Of a stretch of 13,260 nt of DNA, positions 6,886-13,259 are shown piece after piece. Under the pieces are notes generated by a model. That model was not told the DNA's origin. It made no database searches and saw only the letters and a program-made list of their open reading frames with translations. The first letter of the stretch is position 1, and every line of letters begins with the position of its first letter. This stretch comes from UBA1151 sp963579925 (GTDB lineage Bacteria > Chloroflexota > Dehalococcoidia > Lucifugimonadales > Lucifugimonadaceae), in the NCBI GenBank assembly GCA_963579925.1, contig CAUZJA010000061.1:1-13260 (forward strand), written 5' to 3'. The position numbers and the translations under genes were made by a program.

Positions 6886-8694
6886 TCAGGGTATAGCTGG
6901 TTGATTCTTTAGCGCAGTCTGGAGGGGCATAATCCCCTGCTCTATCGCTTTGATCTGGAGTGCTAGATATTTTGAATTAATCCGGCATTGGGCGAAGCTG
7001 CCAGCAATAAACCATAGGCCTGGCTGGCCAGTCTGGCAATACATATTGCGCAACTCTAGGGTATCGCCATAACCCCAGATTGGTCCAATCAGAGAGGCGA
7101 CATCATCGCCAAATAACTTGCTTACAAGATGTTCTTGCGGTTTGTATCCGGTGGCCAGAATAATGATATCAGCATCGATTTTTTGACCGTCCTTCAGTTT
7201 CATTCCACTGGAGATAAAGCTGTCAATCTGGTCGAACTGAACAAGGTTGATCTTGCCATCGACAAGCAGATCCGAACAGCCGACATTAAAATAATATCCG
7301 CCGCCACGGCTCAAGTATTTGAACTGCCATCCCGTGTCATTTTCGCCAAAATCAAGCCGGAATCCAATACTTTCAAGCCTCTCAAGAAGCGTTCGGTCGG
7401 CATCGCGTGCTTGTTTGGTAAAGTGGGAATGCGCCTTCTTAGTCAGCGGCATTGGTATCGATGTGGTGATGAAATCGCATTCATCTGTGCTGCGGTTTTC
7501 GTCATAAAGCATATAGGGAATTTGCGCGCTTGGTTCGAGGTTGACGACGAGGCTCGAGCCACGCTGAACCATGGTAACTTTGGCTCCGCTCGAATGAAGG
7601 TCTTGAGCAATGTCATGTCCGCTGTTGCCACAGCCGAGAACGATGGCATTTTTCCCCGACCAATCCTCGCCATCATGGTATTGGCTTGAATGCACTGCTG
7701 GTCCGTCAAATTTAGCGAGGGTCTCAATATCCGGAAAATTCGGAATGCCGCTAACACCAGTTGCCATAATCACATGGCGCGGCTCCAATTGGCGAAAATT
7801 GTCACCGGCCTGACGGATGTCAACTTGCCAGCGACTCGTACCGGAATCATAAATGGCCGAGGTGACCTCGCTTTCGGTCCAGAAATTTAGTTCCATCACC
7901 GCGGCATAGGATTCAAACCACAGGGCCAGCATATCCTTCGGAATATAGGTTGGCCAGGTTGGCGGAAATGGCATATAGGGAAGATGATTGACATGAAGCT
8001 GATTATGCAGGGTCAGTGCGTGATAGCGATTGCGCCAATTATCCCCAACCCGGCTGTTCTTGTCGACGATTAAAGTGTCGATGCCAAGTTGTGTGAGACG
8101 AGCTGCAATGGACAGACCGGCGTGTCCGCCACCAACAATTAGGACGTCGGGATTATGTGAGTTGTAATCGGCAGCGGCGACCCGTTTGTCTAGCCAATTC
8201 GGGCCACGAAAATCACGGGCATACGACTCACCAGTTGGTCGGTTCCGATTGATGTTTTCTTCAAAGCCGATCAATTCCTCCATGGCGGTGAAAAAGGTCC
8301 AGGAGCGCCATACATCGAGTCGGTTTGCATCGAGCGTTAGGCGTACAATTCCGCGGCAACGCGCCACCTTAGTTTGAAATTGAATAAAGGCTTCTATTGC
8401 ATCAATCTCCGCTCGCCTGACCATGCGCGGCGGCGTTGCAGCCACGTCGAGCTGCAAATTGGTAATGCCGATATCGGTTGTGAGGGCACGCAGGGTACGG
8501 CAAATTGATTCATTGTGCGTCACGGTCTGCAGGCCCCAACTTAACGCCAATGCGTCACGCCAATAACTATCCTTATGGAATAACTCTGCAAGATTGTTGT
8601 CGCCTTTGTCGTTTGATTTCTCGACGATGGCTTCGTTAAACCGGGCAAGCCAAGCGTCCACGACGGCGATGCAATCTTGGTCATTCATTTTCAT
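6886..8694 (-). CDS. Flavin-containing monooxygenase (FAD/NADPH) with N-terminal NTF2-like domain
   Basis: This is a 602-residue class B flavoprotein monooxygenase, which uses FAD, NADPH and O2 to oxygenate a small substrate. Residues about 1-160 look like an NTF2/SnoaL-type fold. The FAD Rossmann motif GGGHAG is at 188-193, the FMO fingerprint FDGPAVHSSQY (FxGxxxHxxxY) at 329-339, the NADPH motif GCGNSG at 354-359, and ATGYKP at 514-519. This layout is known in YUCCA-like and other FMOs of about 600 residues. The frame opens at 8784, but its first 30 codons run through a hairpin repeat, so I start at ATG 8694 (GGGAG four bases upstream; ATG 8688 is equally possible). By eye GC is about 45-48% against about 60% around it, suggesting transfer. 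Substrate unknown: N-, S- or Baeyer-Villiger oxidation are all possible. Confidence 0.92.
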   Translation of the reverse strand: MKMNDQDCIAVVDAWLARFNEAIVEKSNDKGDNNLAELFHKDSYWRDALALSWGLQTVTHNESICRTLRALTTDIGITNLQLDVAATPPRMVRRAEIDAIEAFIQFQTKVARCRGIVRLTLDANRLDVWRSWTFFTAMEELIGFEENINRNRPTGESYARDFRGPNWLDKRVAAADYNSHNPDVLIVGGGHAGLSIAARLTQLGIDTLIVDKNSRVGDNWRNRYHALTLHNQLHVNHLPYMPFPPTWPTYIPKDMLALWFESYAAVMELNFWTESEVTSAIYDSGTSRWQVDIRQAGDNFRQLEPRHVIMATGVSGIPNFPDIETLAKFDGPAVHSSQYHDGEDWSGKNAIVLGCGNSGHDIAQDLHSSGAKVTMVQRGSSLVVNLEPSAQIPYMLYDENRSTDECDFITTSIPMPLTKKAHSHFTKQARDADRTLLERLESIGFRLDFGENDTGWQFKYLSRGGGYYFNVGCSDLLVDGKINLVQFDQIDSFISSGMKLKDGQKIDADIIILATGYKPQEHLVSKLFGDDVASLIGPIWGYGDTLELRNMYCQTGQPGLWFIAGSFAQCRINSKYLALQIKAIEQGIMPLQTALKNQPAIP

Positions 8695-8764
8695 GAGACT
8701 CCCGACGAAAACAAGTTGATATTTGGGCCAGTGTCCTTGGCCGACAACATGCCTAGGTACGGCA

Positions 8765-8811
8765 GCATACGCCCGTAGACCCAAACGTCACAGCGATGGG
8801 AATCGCAAGGG
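8765..8811 (+). repeat. Dispersed hairpin repeat, copy A
   Basis: This copy lies upstream of the monooxygenase start. It reads GCATACGCCCGTAGACCC, then an ACGTCACAG segment, then a perfect hairpin: GCGAT (8793-8797), loop GGGA, ATCGC (8802-8806). It matches the copy at 11788-11840 over nearly its whole length, with scattered substitutions and two or three single-base indels. It has the same orientation as copy D, so the two flank the monooxygenase as direct repeats. Confidence 0.7.
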
Positions 8812-9072
8812 ACCTCTACCTATATTAGGTAATCACCTCTAGTAACACGTCAGCGAACCTCAGCAGCGCACCAGTGGATATAGGCGAACCCGGCACCAAA
8901 CTGCCGTACACGCCAGCCGGTAGGGCTTGATCCCCTGCCGTGGCGAGTCGGTACACGATCTGGCCCGCGCTGCACGAATAGCGATGTTAGAGGAATGCAT
9001 ACCCCCTGGCCGGATATACTCGGTGCGGTTGGCGTCCGAAATGTCAGCCATTGCGAGGAGCATGCGGCCACC
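8812..9072. promoter_or_regulatory. Divergent intergenic region of monooxygenase and MFS genes with 15-bp palindrome
   Basis: There is no convincing gene here. A perfect palindrome, TACCTA TAT TAGGTA (8817-8831), lies about 120 bases upstream of the monooxygenase start and could be an operator. On the plus strand TATACT (9015-9020) resembles a -10 box for the MFS gene, but no matching -35 is visible. GAGGAG at 9055-9060 is the likely MFS ribosome-binding site. Short minus-strand frames across 8850-9071 (up to 73 codons) resemble nothing I know and are not called. Confidence 0.35.
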
Positions 9073-10335
9073 GTGCGTCTATTTCGGAAAAATCAAGCCG
9101 AGCAGCAGCCCGACGACGACCCACCAGCGAACTCACAGAACGCCTCGCATCTCTTTCTCTCGCTACATGTACCGGCCATCGCGTTGGGATTCGGCATGGG
9201 CGTCACCATCCCTGTGCTGCCGGTTTTCGCTAAATCATTTGAAGTTAGTGCGGCGGTCGCGTCGCTGGTGTTCTTTTCAAACATGGCGGGCGGGCTGATC
9301 GCGAGCCTTCCCATCGGGTACCTGCTCGACAGGTTTGGTCGTCGCAAGATACTGCTGGCGGGGCCGATCATCACCGGCGTTTCGGCCCTTCTCATGGCAA
9401 CGTCGGGCTCATTCACTGAGTTGCTCTTCTGGCGATTCGTAGGCGGATGGGGTCAGCAAATGTGGACGATCAGCCGGCTGACGGTGGTCACCGACCAAGG
9501 ATCAACAGGCTCGCGAGGCCGGATGATCACGAGCATGTTCGGCATCCAGCAGGTGGGGACGCTCGCTGGCCCGTTGGTTGGTGGGCTAAGCGCGGCGGCG
9601 TTCGGCTTGCAGTCCGCGTTCATCATCCAGGGCGTGGTATCTATCGCGGCGGTTATCCCTAGCTTCTTCGTGTACAAGGAGAGTGCCCCGCGCCCAGGTA
9701 CAGGATCGAGCAAGTCGGCATCCGGGCCTGCCGACGACTTCTCCTGGCGATCGCTGCTTTCGCGGCCCATCCTGACCTTGTTCACCGCCCAGTTCTTCGG
9801 TACGGCGGCACGTGGAGGAGCGATCGGCGGCGGGACGGTTTTCGTGTTCGCCGCCTACGCCTACGACGCGAACCCGGCAACCCTTGGTGTGCTGAGCTCG
9901 ATCATGGCGGCGGTCGGCATACCGCTCACGCTTGCGGCGGGGTATCTGATGGACCGATTCGGCCGGAAGTCCACGTTAGTGCCTGGCTCGGGGATGCTCG
10001 GGCTCGTCCTCATTTTCTTTGCAATCACGTCGTTCTCCTCGCTGCCTTTCACCGGGTTCGTGGTCGGCTTCATCCTGCTGCAAGCGTTCAACAGCTTGCT
10101 CAACGGCTCATGGCAGGTGATCGGCGCGGACCTGGCACCGGAGGGCGCGAGGGGACGTTTCTTCGCAGCCGGGCGATTGGTCAGCCAGGGTGGATTCTCG
10201 GCCAATCCGCTCATCTTCCTGCTGATGACCGGCCTCTCCGGCTTCACGCTCGCGTTCGCGGTCCTGGGCGCATCCAGCATCGTGTCGTCGCTAATGGTGG
10301 GTGGGCTGATCAAGGAGACGCATCCGCGGGACTAG
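9073..10335 (+). CDS. Major facilitator superfamily transporter (drug-efflux-like)
   Basis: This is a 12-helix secondary transporter of about 420 residues. The MFS signature between helices 2 and 3, GYLLDRFGRRK, and its echo in the second half, GYLMDRFGRKS, show the two six-helix repeats; a central hydrophilic loop (PRPGTGSSKSASGPADD) separates them. Proton-driven efflux of a small molecule is the commonest role for this type. I start at GTG 9073, with GAGGAG 12 bases upstream and a short cytoplasmic tail before helix 1. An in-frame ATG at 8995 would add 26 residues, but the extra stretch is His/Cys/Trp-rich and spans the TATACT box. GC is high like the backbone. It diverges from the monooxygenase, so a modify-and-export pair is conceivable but unproven. 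Confidence 0.88.
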   Translation: MRLFRKNQAEQQPDDDPPANSQNASHLFLSLHVPAIALGFGMGVTIPVLPVFAKSFEVSAAVASLVFFSNMAGGLIASLPIGYLLDRFGRRKILLAGPIITGVSALLMATSGSFTELLFWRFVGGWGQQMWTISRLTVVTDQGSTGSRGRMITSMFGIQQVGTLAGPLVGGLSAAAFGLQSAFIIQGVVSIAAVIPSFFVYKESAPRPGTGSSKSASGPADDFSWRSLLSRPILTLFTAQFFGTAARGGAIGGGTVFVFAAYAYDANPATLGVLSSIMAAVGIPLTLAAGYLMDRFGRKSTLVPGSGMLGLVLIFFAITSFSSLPFTGFVVGFILLQAFNSLLNGSWQVIGADLAPEGARGRFFAAGRLVSQGGFSANPLIFLLMTGLSGFTLAFAVLGASSIVSSLMVGGLIKETHPRD

Positions 10336-10563
10336 CTTGCGTCGCTTACACGCTTCGATTCGCGCAGTTGACCGCTCGGGACACGGCAACAACAGCCTCC
10401 CGAACATCGTATAAAGCACCAGCGTCGCCCAGATGCGCACCTCAATCATGGCAAAGCATCAGTCCCGAGTTGTGGCCGACACCATAGTCGAGTGCCCTAG
10501 TCAATGGGCGAAGGTGGAGAGGTAAACCGGCAGCGACGGAATCGTTGAGAGCGGCTATAGGGG
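10336..10563. other. Non-coding gap between convergent MFS and lipoprotein genes
   Basis: These 228 bases lie between the converging ends of the MFS and lipoprotein genes. I find no gene, strong hairpin with T-run, or tRNA. A plus-strand frame that crosses it from 10110 is out of frame with the MFS gene and lacks any recognisable content. Confidence 0.5.
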
Positions 10564-11616
10564 CTAGGAATTGCCTGGACTTGCACTTAGGGCCGTGTCG
10601 TCGAAGTAATACCCACCGTTACCTCTTTGAATCTTGTACCAATTATGGCGAATGAATTGAATTCCCGGGCTGTTGCTGTCGAATTCAAGTTCCCTTGCAC
10701 AGGCGTGAAAAAACCTACCGCCCATAATTGCCTCTTCGGTTACCATTCCTCGTTCAATCATCAAGCGCAGCGCTGCTGCGCCAGATCTATCGTTAGAAAC
10801 CTCATCGATGTTTGTTCCCTCGTCTTCAGAAATACGTAAAGCATCGTGGAGAATCTGGCTAACCCCATCTTTTGAATCCTGTGCCCCTGCCACCAACATA
10901 GTCGAAAAATAATGTGCGCCACCCTCAACCATCCATCCTGTATTGGATTCTGGCTGCTCCATGCGTGAACGACACAAGCCTTCGTCTTCTAGATCGTGCT
11001 GGAATGCGTGATACATCTCGTGAATGAAAAACATCTGAGTTTCTTCTGGAGGCTCTTGGTTTCTCAGGGAGTCCGTAAGGGCTATGGCTACCACCCGAGT
11101 TTTAGGGCAGAGAGCCTGTTGCGTAGAGGAATCGGCTCCTCTTTGAAGCCACAGCTTGTACCTGGCCATTTCCTCCGTGACTCTTCCCCGATTGTTGCCC
11201 ATGCAAGGATCTTGTTGGAGCCAGTGTTTGATCCCACTGAGCAATAACTCCTGTTCATCTAACGACATGAGCACCTCATGCTCATGGAAGGGGGTATCCG
11301 GTATCCGAGTCTCTGGTCTCTTCGGTTCACCGACATCATAAACAAACACTAGAATCGAAGATTCACGTGATTCGATTTGTTCGCTGGCCGAGTTCGCCCA
11401 GCGAACAAATTCTTCCGTCGGGTGGCTAGAAAAGTTAATGATTTGTATTTCCGGGTCTGTCTCCAACACGATGGACGGGATCGCAGAATTCATCATCCCC
11501 TGGATTTCAGGTTCCGGGGCTGTCTCTGCACTACATGCTGATATCAGGACAGCGAGCAGCGTTTGCAGTGCCAGTAAGACGATGGGATTTTGATAAATTC
11601 GCATCAGCGGCGGCAT
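10564..11616 (-). CDS. Lipoprotein with HEXXH...E metallopeptidase signature (gluzincin-like)
   Basis: This is a 350-residue predicted lipoprotein. Its signal peptide has a basic start (MRIYQ), a hydrophobic core (about 11-24) and lipobox LISAC with Cys28. The mature protein contains IHEMYHAFQHD with the zinc motif HEMYH (199-203) and, 28 residues after the second His, WMVEGGAHYF (228-237) with Glu231 as a likely third ligand. This is the pattern of MA-clan gluzincins such as Peptidase_MA-like proteins. Four further cysteines (138, 170, 215, 306) could form two disulfides outside the membrane. I chose ATG 11616 (GGAG six bases upstream); ATG 11604 is also possible. GC is low (about 47% in places) against the backbone, hinting at transfer. 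I know no named family for the whole protein; the protease role rests on the motif and its spacing, not on homology. Confidence 0.8.
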   Translation of the reverse strand: MPPLMRIYQNPIVLLALQTLLAVLISACSAETAPEPEIQGMMNSAIPSIVLETDPEIQIINFSSHPTEEFVRWANSASEQIESRESSILVFVYDVGEPKRPETRIPDTPFHEHEVLMSLDEQELLLSGIKHWLQQDPCMGNNRGRVTEEMARYKLWLQRGADSSTQQALCPKTRVVAIALTDSLRNQEPPEETQMFFIHEMYHAFQHDLEDEGLCRSRMEQPESNTGWMVEGGAHYFSTMLVAGAQDSKDGVSQILHDALRISEDEGTNIDEVSNDRSGAAALRLMIERGMVTEEAIMGGRFFHACARELEFDSNSPGIQFIRHNWYKIQRGNGGYYFDDTALSASPGNS

Positions 11617-11620
11617 CGGT

Positions 11621-11651
11621 CACTCCATTAATTGATAAGCCACTCCACTAA
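11621..11651. repeat. Two near-identical 11-bp direct repeats upstream of the lipoprotein gene
   Basis: CACTCCATTAA (11621-11631) and CACTCCACTAA (11641-11651) differ at one base and lie exactly 20 bp apart, about two helical turns. The first contains the complement of the GGAG ribosome-binding site of the lipoprotein gene. They could be paired protein-binding sites or a small local duplication. Confidence 0.45.
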
Positions 11652-11660
11652 CAAATCGGA

Positions 11661-11716
11661 GCATACGCCGGTGACCCCCAGAGTGGCGGCAGCCCTTGCG
11701 ACGGCGGGCGTCACCG
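11661..11716 (+). repeat. Possible diverged hairpin repeat, copy C
   Basis: It begins GCATACGCCGGTGACCCCC, like copies A and B, but lacks the GCGAT...ATCGC core. Instead CGGTGAC (11669-11675) pairs with GTCACCG (11710-11716), giving a long hairpin of its own. The relationship to the other copies is weaker and judged by eye. Confidence 0.35.
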
Positions 11717-11787
11717 TAGGGCGTGGATATAGAGGGAATGGACGGGTGTTACGCCTGGACTGACCGCCTGACCAACTACACATCCAA

Positions 11788-11840
11788 GCATATGCCCGCA
11801 GACCCCCAACGGCGCAGCGATGGGAAATCGCGAGCGGGGG
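11788..11840 (+). repeat. Dispersed hairpin repeat, copy B
   Basis: It reads GCATATGCCCGCAGACCCCC, then AACGGCGCA, then a perfect hairpin: GCGAT (11817-11821), loop GGGAA, ATCGC (11827-11831), ending GAGCGGGGG. It is the best match to copy A and shares the GGGAAATCGCG core with copy D. It lies in the 363-base gap between the lipoprotein gene and the insertion sequence. The rest of that gap (11652-11660, 11717-11787, 11841-11979) holds no gene I can support. Confidence 0.7.
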
Positions 11841-11979
11841 CTACTGATAAATAGATGGGGTAACCGACACCACTCGGCGGGGCGGGTTTACGCCTGAAAT
11901 GAAGGGCTGCGAGACAAAATACCCTAACACAAGCCCAGCCGAGGGCTACGTGCTACACGGGTGTGAAAGGCATGTAGCA

Positions 11980-12004
11980 GAGGTGGCTCCGGAAAACTGA
12001 ACAG
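11980..12004 (+). repeat. IS left terminal inverted repeat
   Basis: GAGGTGGC, T, CCGG, five variable bases, TGAACAG. It pairs with 13235-13259 at 19 of 25 positions. The mismatches are one base plus one five-base block. Confidence 0.8.
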
Positions 12005-12021
12005 TGGTGATAAGTGGATTC

Positions 12022-12065
12022 CCTGCTCCAATCGGGCATGATGTTGCCCGTGAACAAGGAGCAGG
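12022..12065 (+). promoter_or_regulatory. Nested hairpin that can mask the orfA ribosome-binding site
   Basis: CCTGCTCC (12022-12029) is a perfect complement of GGAGCAGG (12058-12065), which contains most of the AAGGAG (12056-12061) Shine-Dalgarno of orfA. Inside it CGGGCA (12033-12038) pairs with TGCCCG (12045-12050). In RNA entering from outside the element this stem would hide the start site. Similar protection against read-through transcription is known for other insertion sequences such as IS10; that this hairpin does so is inference. Confidence 0.6.
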
Positions 12066-12068
12066 AAT

Positions 12069-12374
12069 ATGACTAGGAGACCAAGGCGGAACCACTCGCC
12101 TGCCTTCAAGGCGAAAGTGGCGATGGAAGCCATCAAGGGAGAGGCCACGCTGGCTGAGTTGGCCCAGCGCTTTGACGTTCACCCGAACCAGATCAACCAG
12201 TGGCGGGGTCAGCTCGTGGAGAGGGCGGAGGAGGTGTTCGCACGGCCTGCGCAGGACGACGCGCCACCGGTCGACCTCAAGGTGCTCCATGCCAAGATCG
12301 GTGAGCTGGCACTGGAGAACGATTTTCTAGAATCGGCGCTCACCAAGGCCGGCCTGCTGAACGGAAAGCGATGA
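12069..12374 (+). CDS. IS3-family transposase OrfA (DNA-binding subunit)
   Basis: This 101-residue protein recognises the ends of the insertion sequence. Residues about 8-55 form a helix-turn-helix (FKAKVAMEAIKGEATLAELA, then RFDVHPNQINQWR). The rest is a probable coiled coil with leucine-rich spacing (KIGELALENDFLESALTKAG), typical of OrfA multimerisation. ATG 12069 follows AAGGAG with seven bases between. Its TGA overlaps the ATG of orfB (ATGA), and orfB lies in the -1 frame, as usual in this family. The gene looks intact. In related elements OrfA and OrfB may be made separately or as a fusion by ribosomal frameshifting; I see no clear A-rich slippery run here, so coupled re-initiation is the simpler reading. 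Confidence 0.93.
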   Translation: MTRRPRRNHSPAFKAKVAMEAIKGEATLAELAQRFDVHPNQINQWRGQLVERAEEVFARPAQDDAPPVDLKVLHAKIGELALENDFLESALTKAGLLNGKR

Positions 12375-13199
12375 TAGACCGCGCGCATGCATTGCCTCTC
12401 TGCAAGCAGGCGAAAGCCCTCAGGCTCAGCCGCGGTTCTGTCTACTACCGTCCCCGTCCGGTCAGCGAAGCCCAACTTGGTCTGATGCGCCGGATCGACG
12501 AATTGCATCTTGAGCGTCCGTTTGCGGGCAGCAGGATGATGCGGGACATGCTGCGGATGGAAGGTGCTCTTTGCGGCCGGAGACATGTCGCCACGCTGAT
12601 GCGGCGTATGGGCATCGAAGCGCTATACCGGAAGCCCAACACCAGCAGGCGGCATCCCGGCCACACGGTCCATCCGTACCTGCTGCGGGGGCTGAGTGTT
12701 GTCCGTCCGAACCAGATCCTGGGCGATGGACATCACCTACATCCCGATGGCGAGGGGCTTCGTCTTCCTTACAGCGGTGATGGACTGGTTCAGCCGAAGG
12801 GTGTTGGCATGGCGGGTGTCGATAACCATGAACACGGAGTTCTGCGTAGAGGCGGTGGAAGAAGCTCTGGCACGCTATGGCCCTCCGGAGATTTTCAATA
12901 CGGATCAGGGTAGTCAGTTCACGAGCGAGGCCTTCACCGGACTGCTCAAGGACAGCGGGATCAGCATCAGCATGGACGGCAAGGACAGCTGGAGGGACAA
13001 CGTGTTTGTCGAACGATTGTGGAAGAGCGTGAAATACGAGGAGGTATACCTGAAGGCATACGAGACGGTGGCAGAAGCCCGAAAGTCGATCGGAGCGTAC
13101 CTGGAGTTTTACAACGGGAGTCGCCCCCATTCGAGTCTTGACCACCAAACGCCAGACCAGTTCTACTGGGCCGCGCTGACCCGGCCGAGGGCAGCCTAA
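12371..13199 (+). pseudogene. IS3-family transposase OrfB (DDE integrase), broken by a 1-bp frameshift
   Basis: OrfB is the catalytic subunit. Frame one (12371 to about 12718) gives the N-terminal part from MIDRAHALPL through PYLLRGLSVVRPNQI; the rest, WAMDITYIPMARGF to the end at 13199, lies in the next frame. One C too many in GATCCTGGG (12718-12719) explains it: without it the protein would read PNQIWAMDITYIP, as in intact relatives. The total of 829 bases is three times 276 plus one. The DDE catalytic set is all in the second frame: Asp of MDITYIP, Asp of NTDQGSQF and Glu of DNVFVERLW. The ends RPHSSLDHQTPDQ are normal. Either the copy is dead or there is a base-call error; no other lesion is visible. 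Confidence 0.9.
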
Positions 13200-13234
13200 G
13201 CAGGCAGGGTCTCCACTTATCCGGACACCCTAGA

Positions 13235-13259
13235 CTGTTCAAACAACCGGGGCCACCTC
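13235..13259 (-). repeat. IS right terminal inverted repeat
   Basis: Read on the minus strand it gives GAGGTGGC, C, CCGG, TTGTT, TGAACAG, the partner of 11980-12004. The next base (13260) completes a TG tip, and the window ends there. Confidence 0.8.

Larger units (their letters stand above)
11980..13259 (+). mobile_element. IS3-family insertion sequence, about 1.28 kb
   Basis: The element carries two overlapping transposase frames and imperfect terminal inverted repeats: GAGGTGGC-n-CCGG-n5-TGAACAG at the left (11980-12004) and its inverse at the right (13235-13259), 19 of 25 bases matching. A second, subterminal pair, ATAAGTGGA-n2-CCCTGC (12010-12026 and 13204-13220), matches at 15 of 17. 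Family and size fit IS3 elements. Exact tips are uncertain: IS3 ends usually begin TG, which occurs at 11973 on the left and at 13259-13260 on the right, and the window stops at 13260, so a target duplication cannot be checked. The broken orfB suggests this copy cannot move by itself unless the frameshift is a sequencing error. Confidence 0.88.

Noticed and set aside
7129..7689. Plus-strand open frame of 186 codons opposite the monooxygenase
   Set aside because: It mirrors the conserved FMO coding sequence and has no recognisable domain or ribosome-binding site.
8850..9071. Two overlapping minus-strand frames (73 and 67 codons) between FMO and MFS
   Set aside because: They overlap each other and the MFS leader and resemble nothing I know; a gene remnant cannot be excluded but is not supported.
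10350..10385. tRNA T-arm-like CGCTTCGATTCGCG
   Set aside because: No acceptor stem, anticodon arm or CCA region can be drawn around it.
6811..11840. The repeated hairpins as a CRISPR array
   Set aside because: Copies are kilobases apart and diverged, with genes between them and no regular spacers or cas genes.
12462..13148. Minus-strand frame of 228 codons opposite transposase OrfB
   Set aside because: Antisense reading of a well-recognised IS3 integrase.
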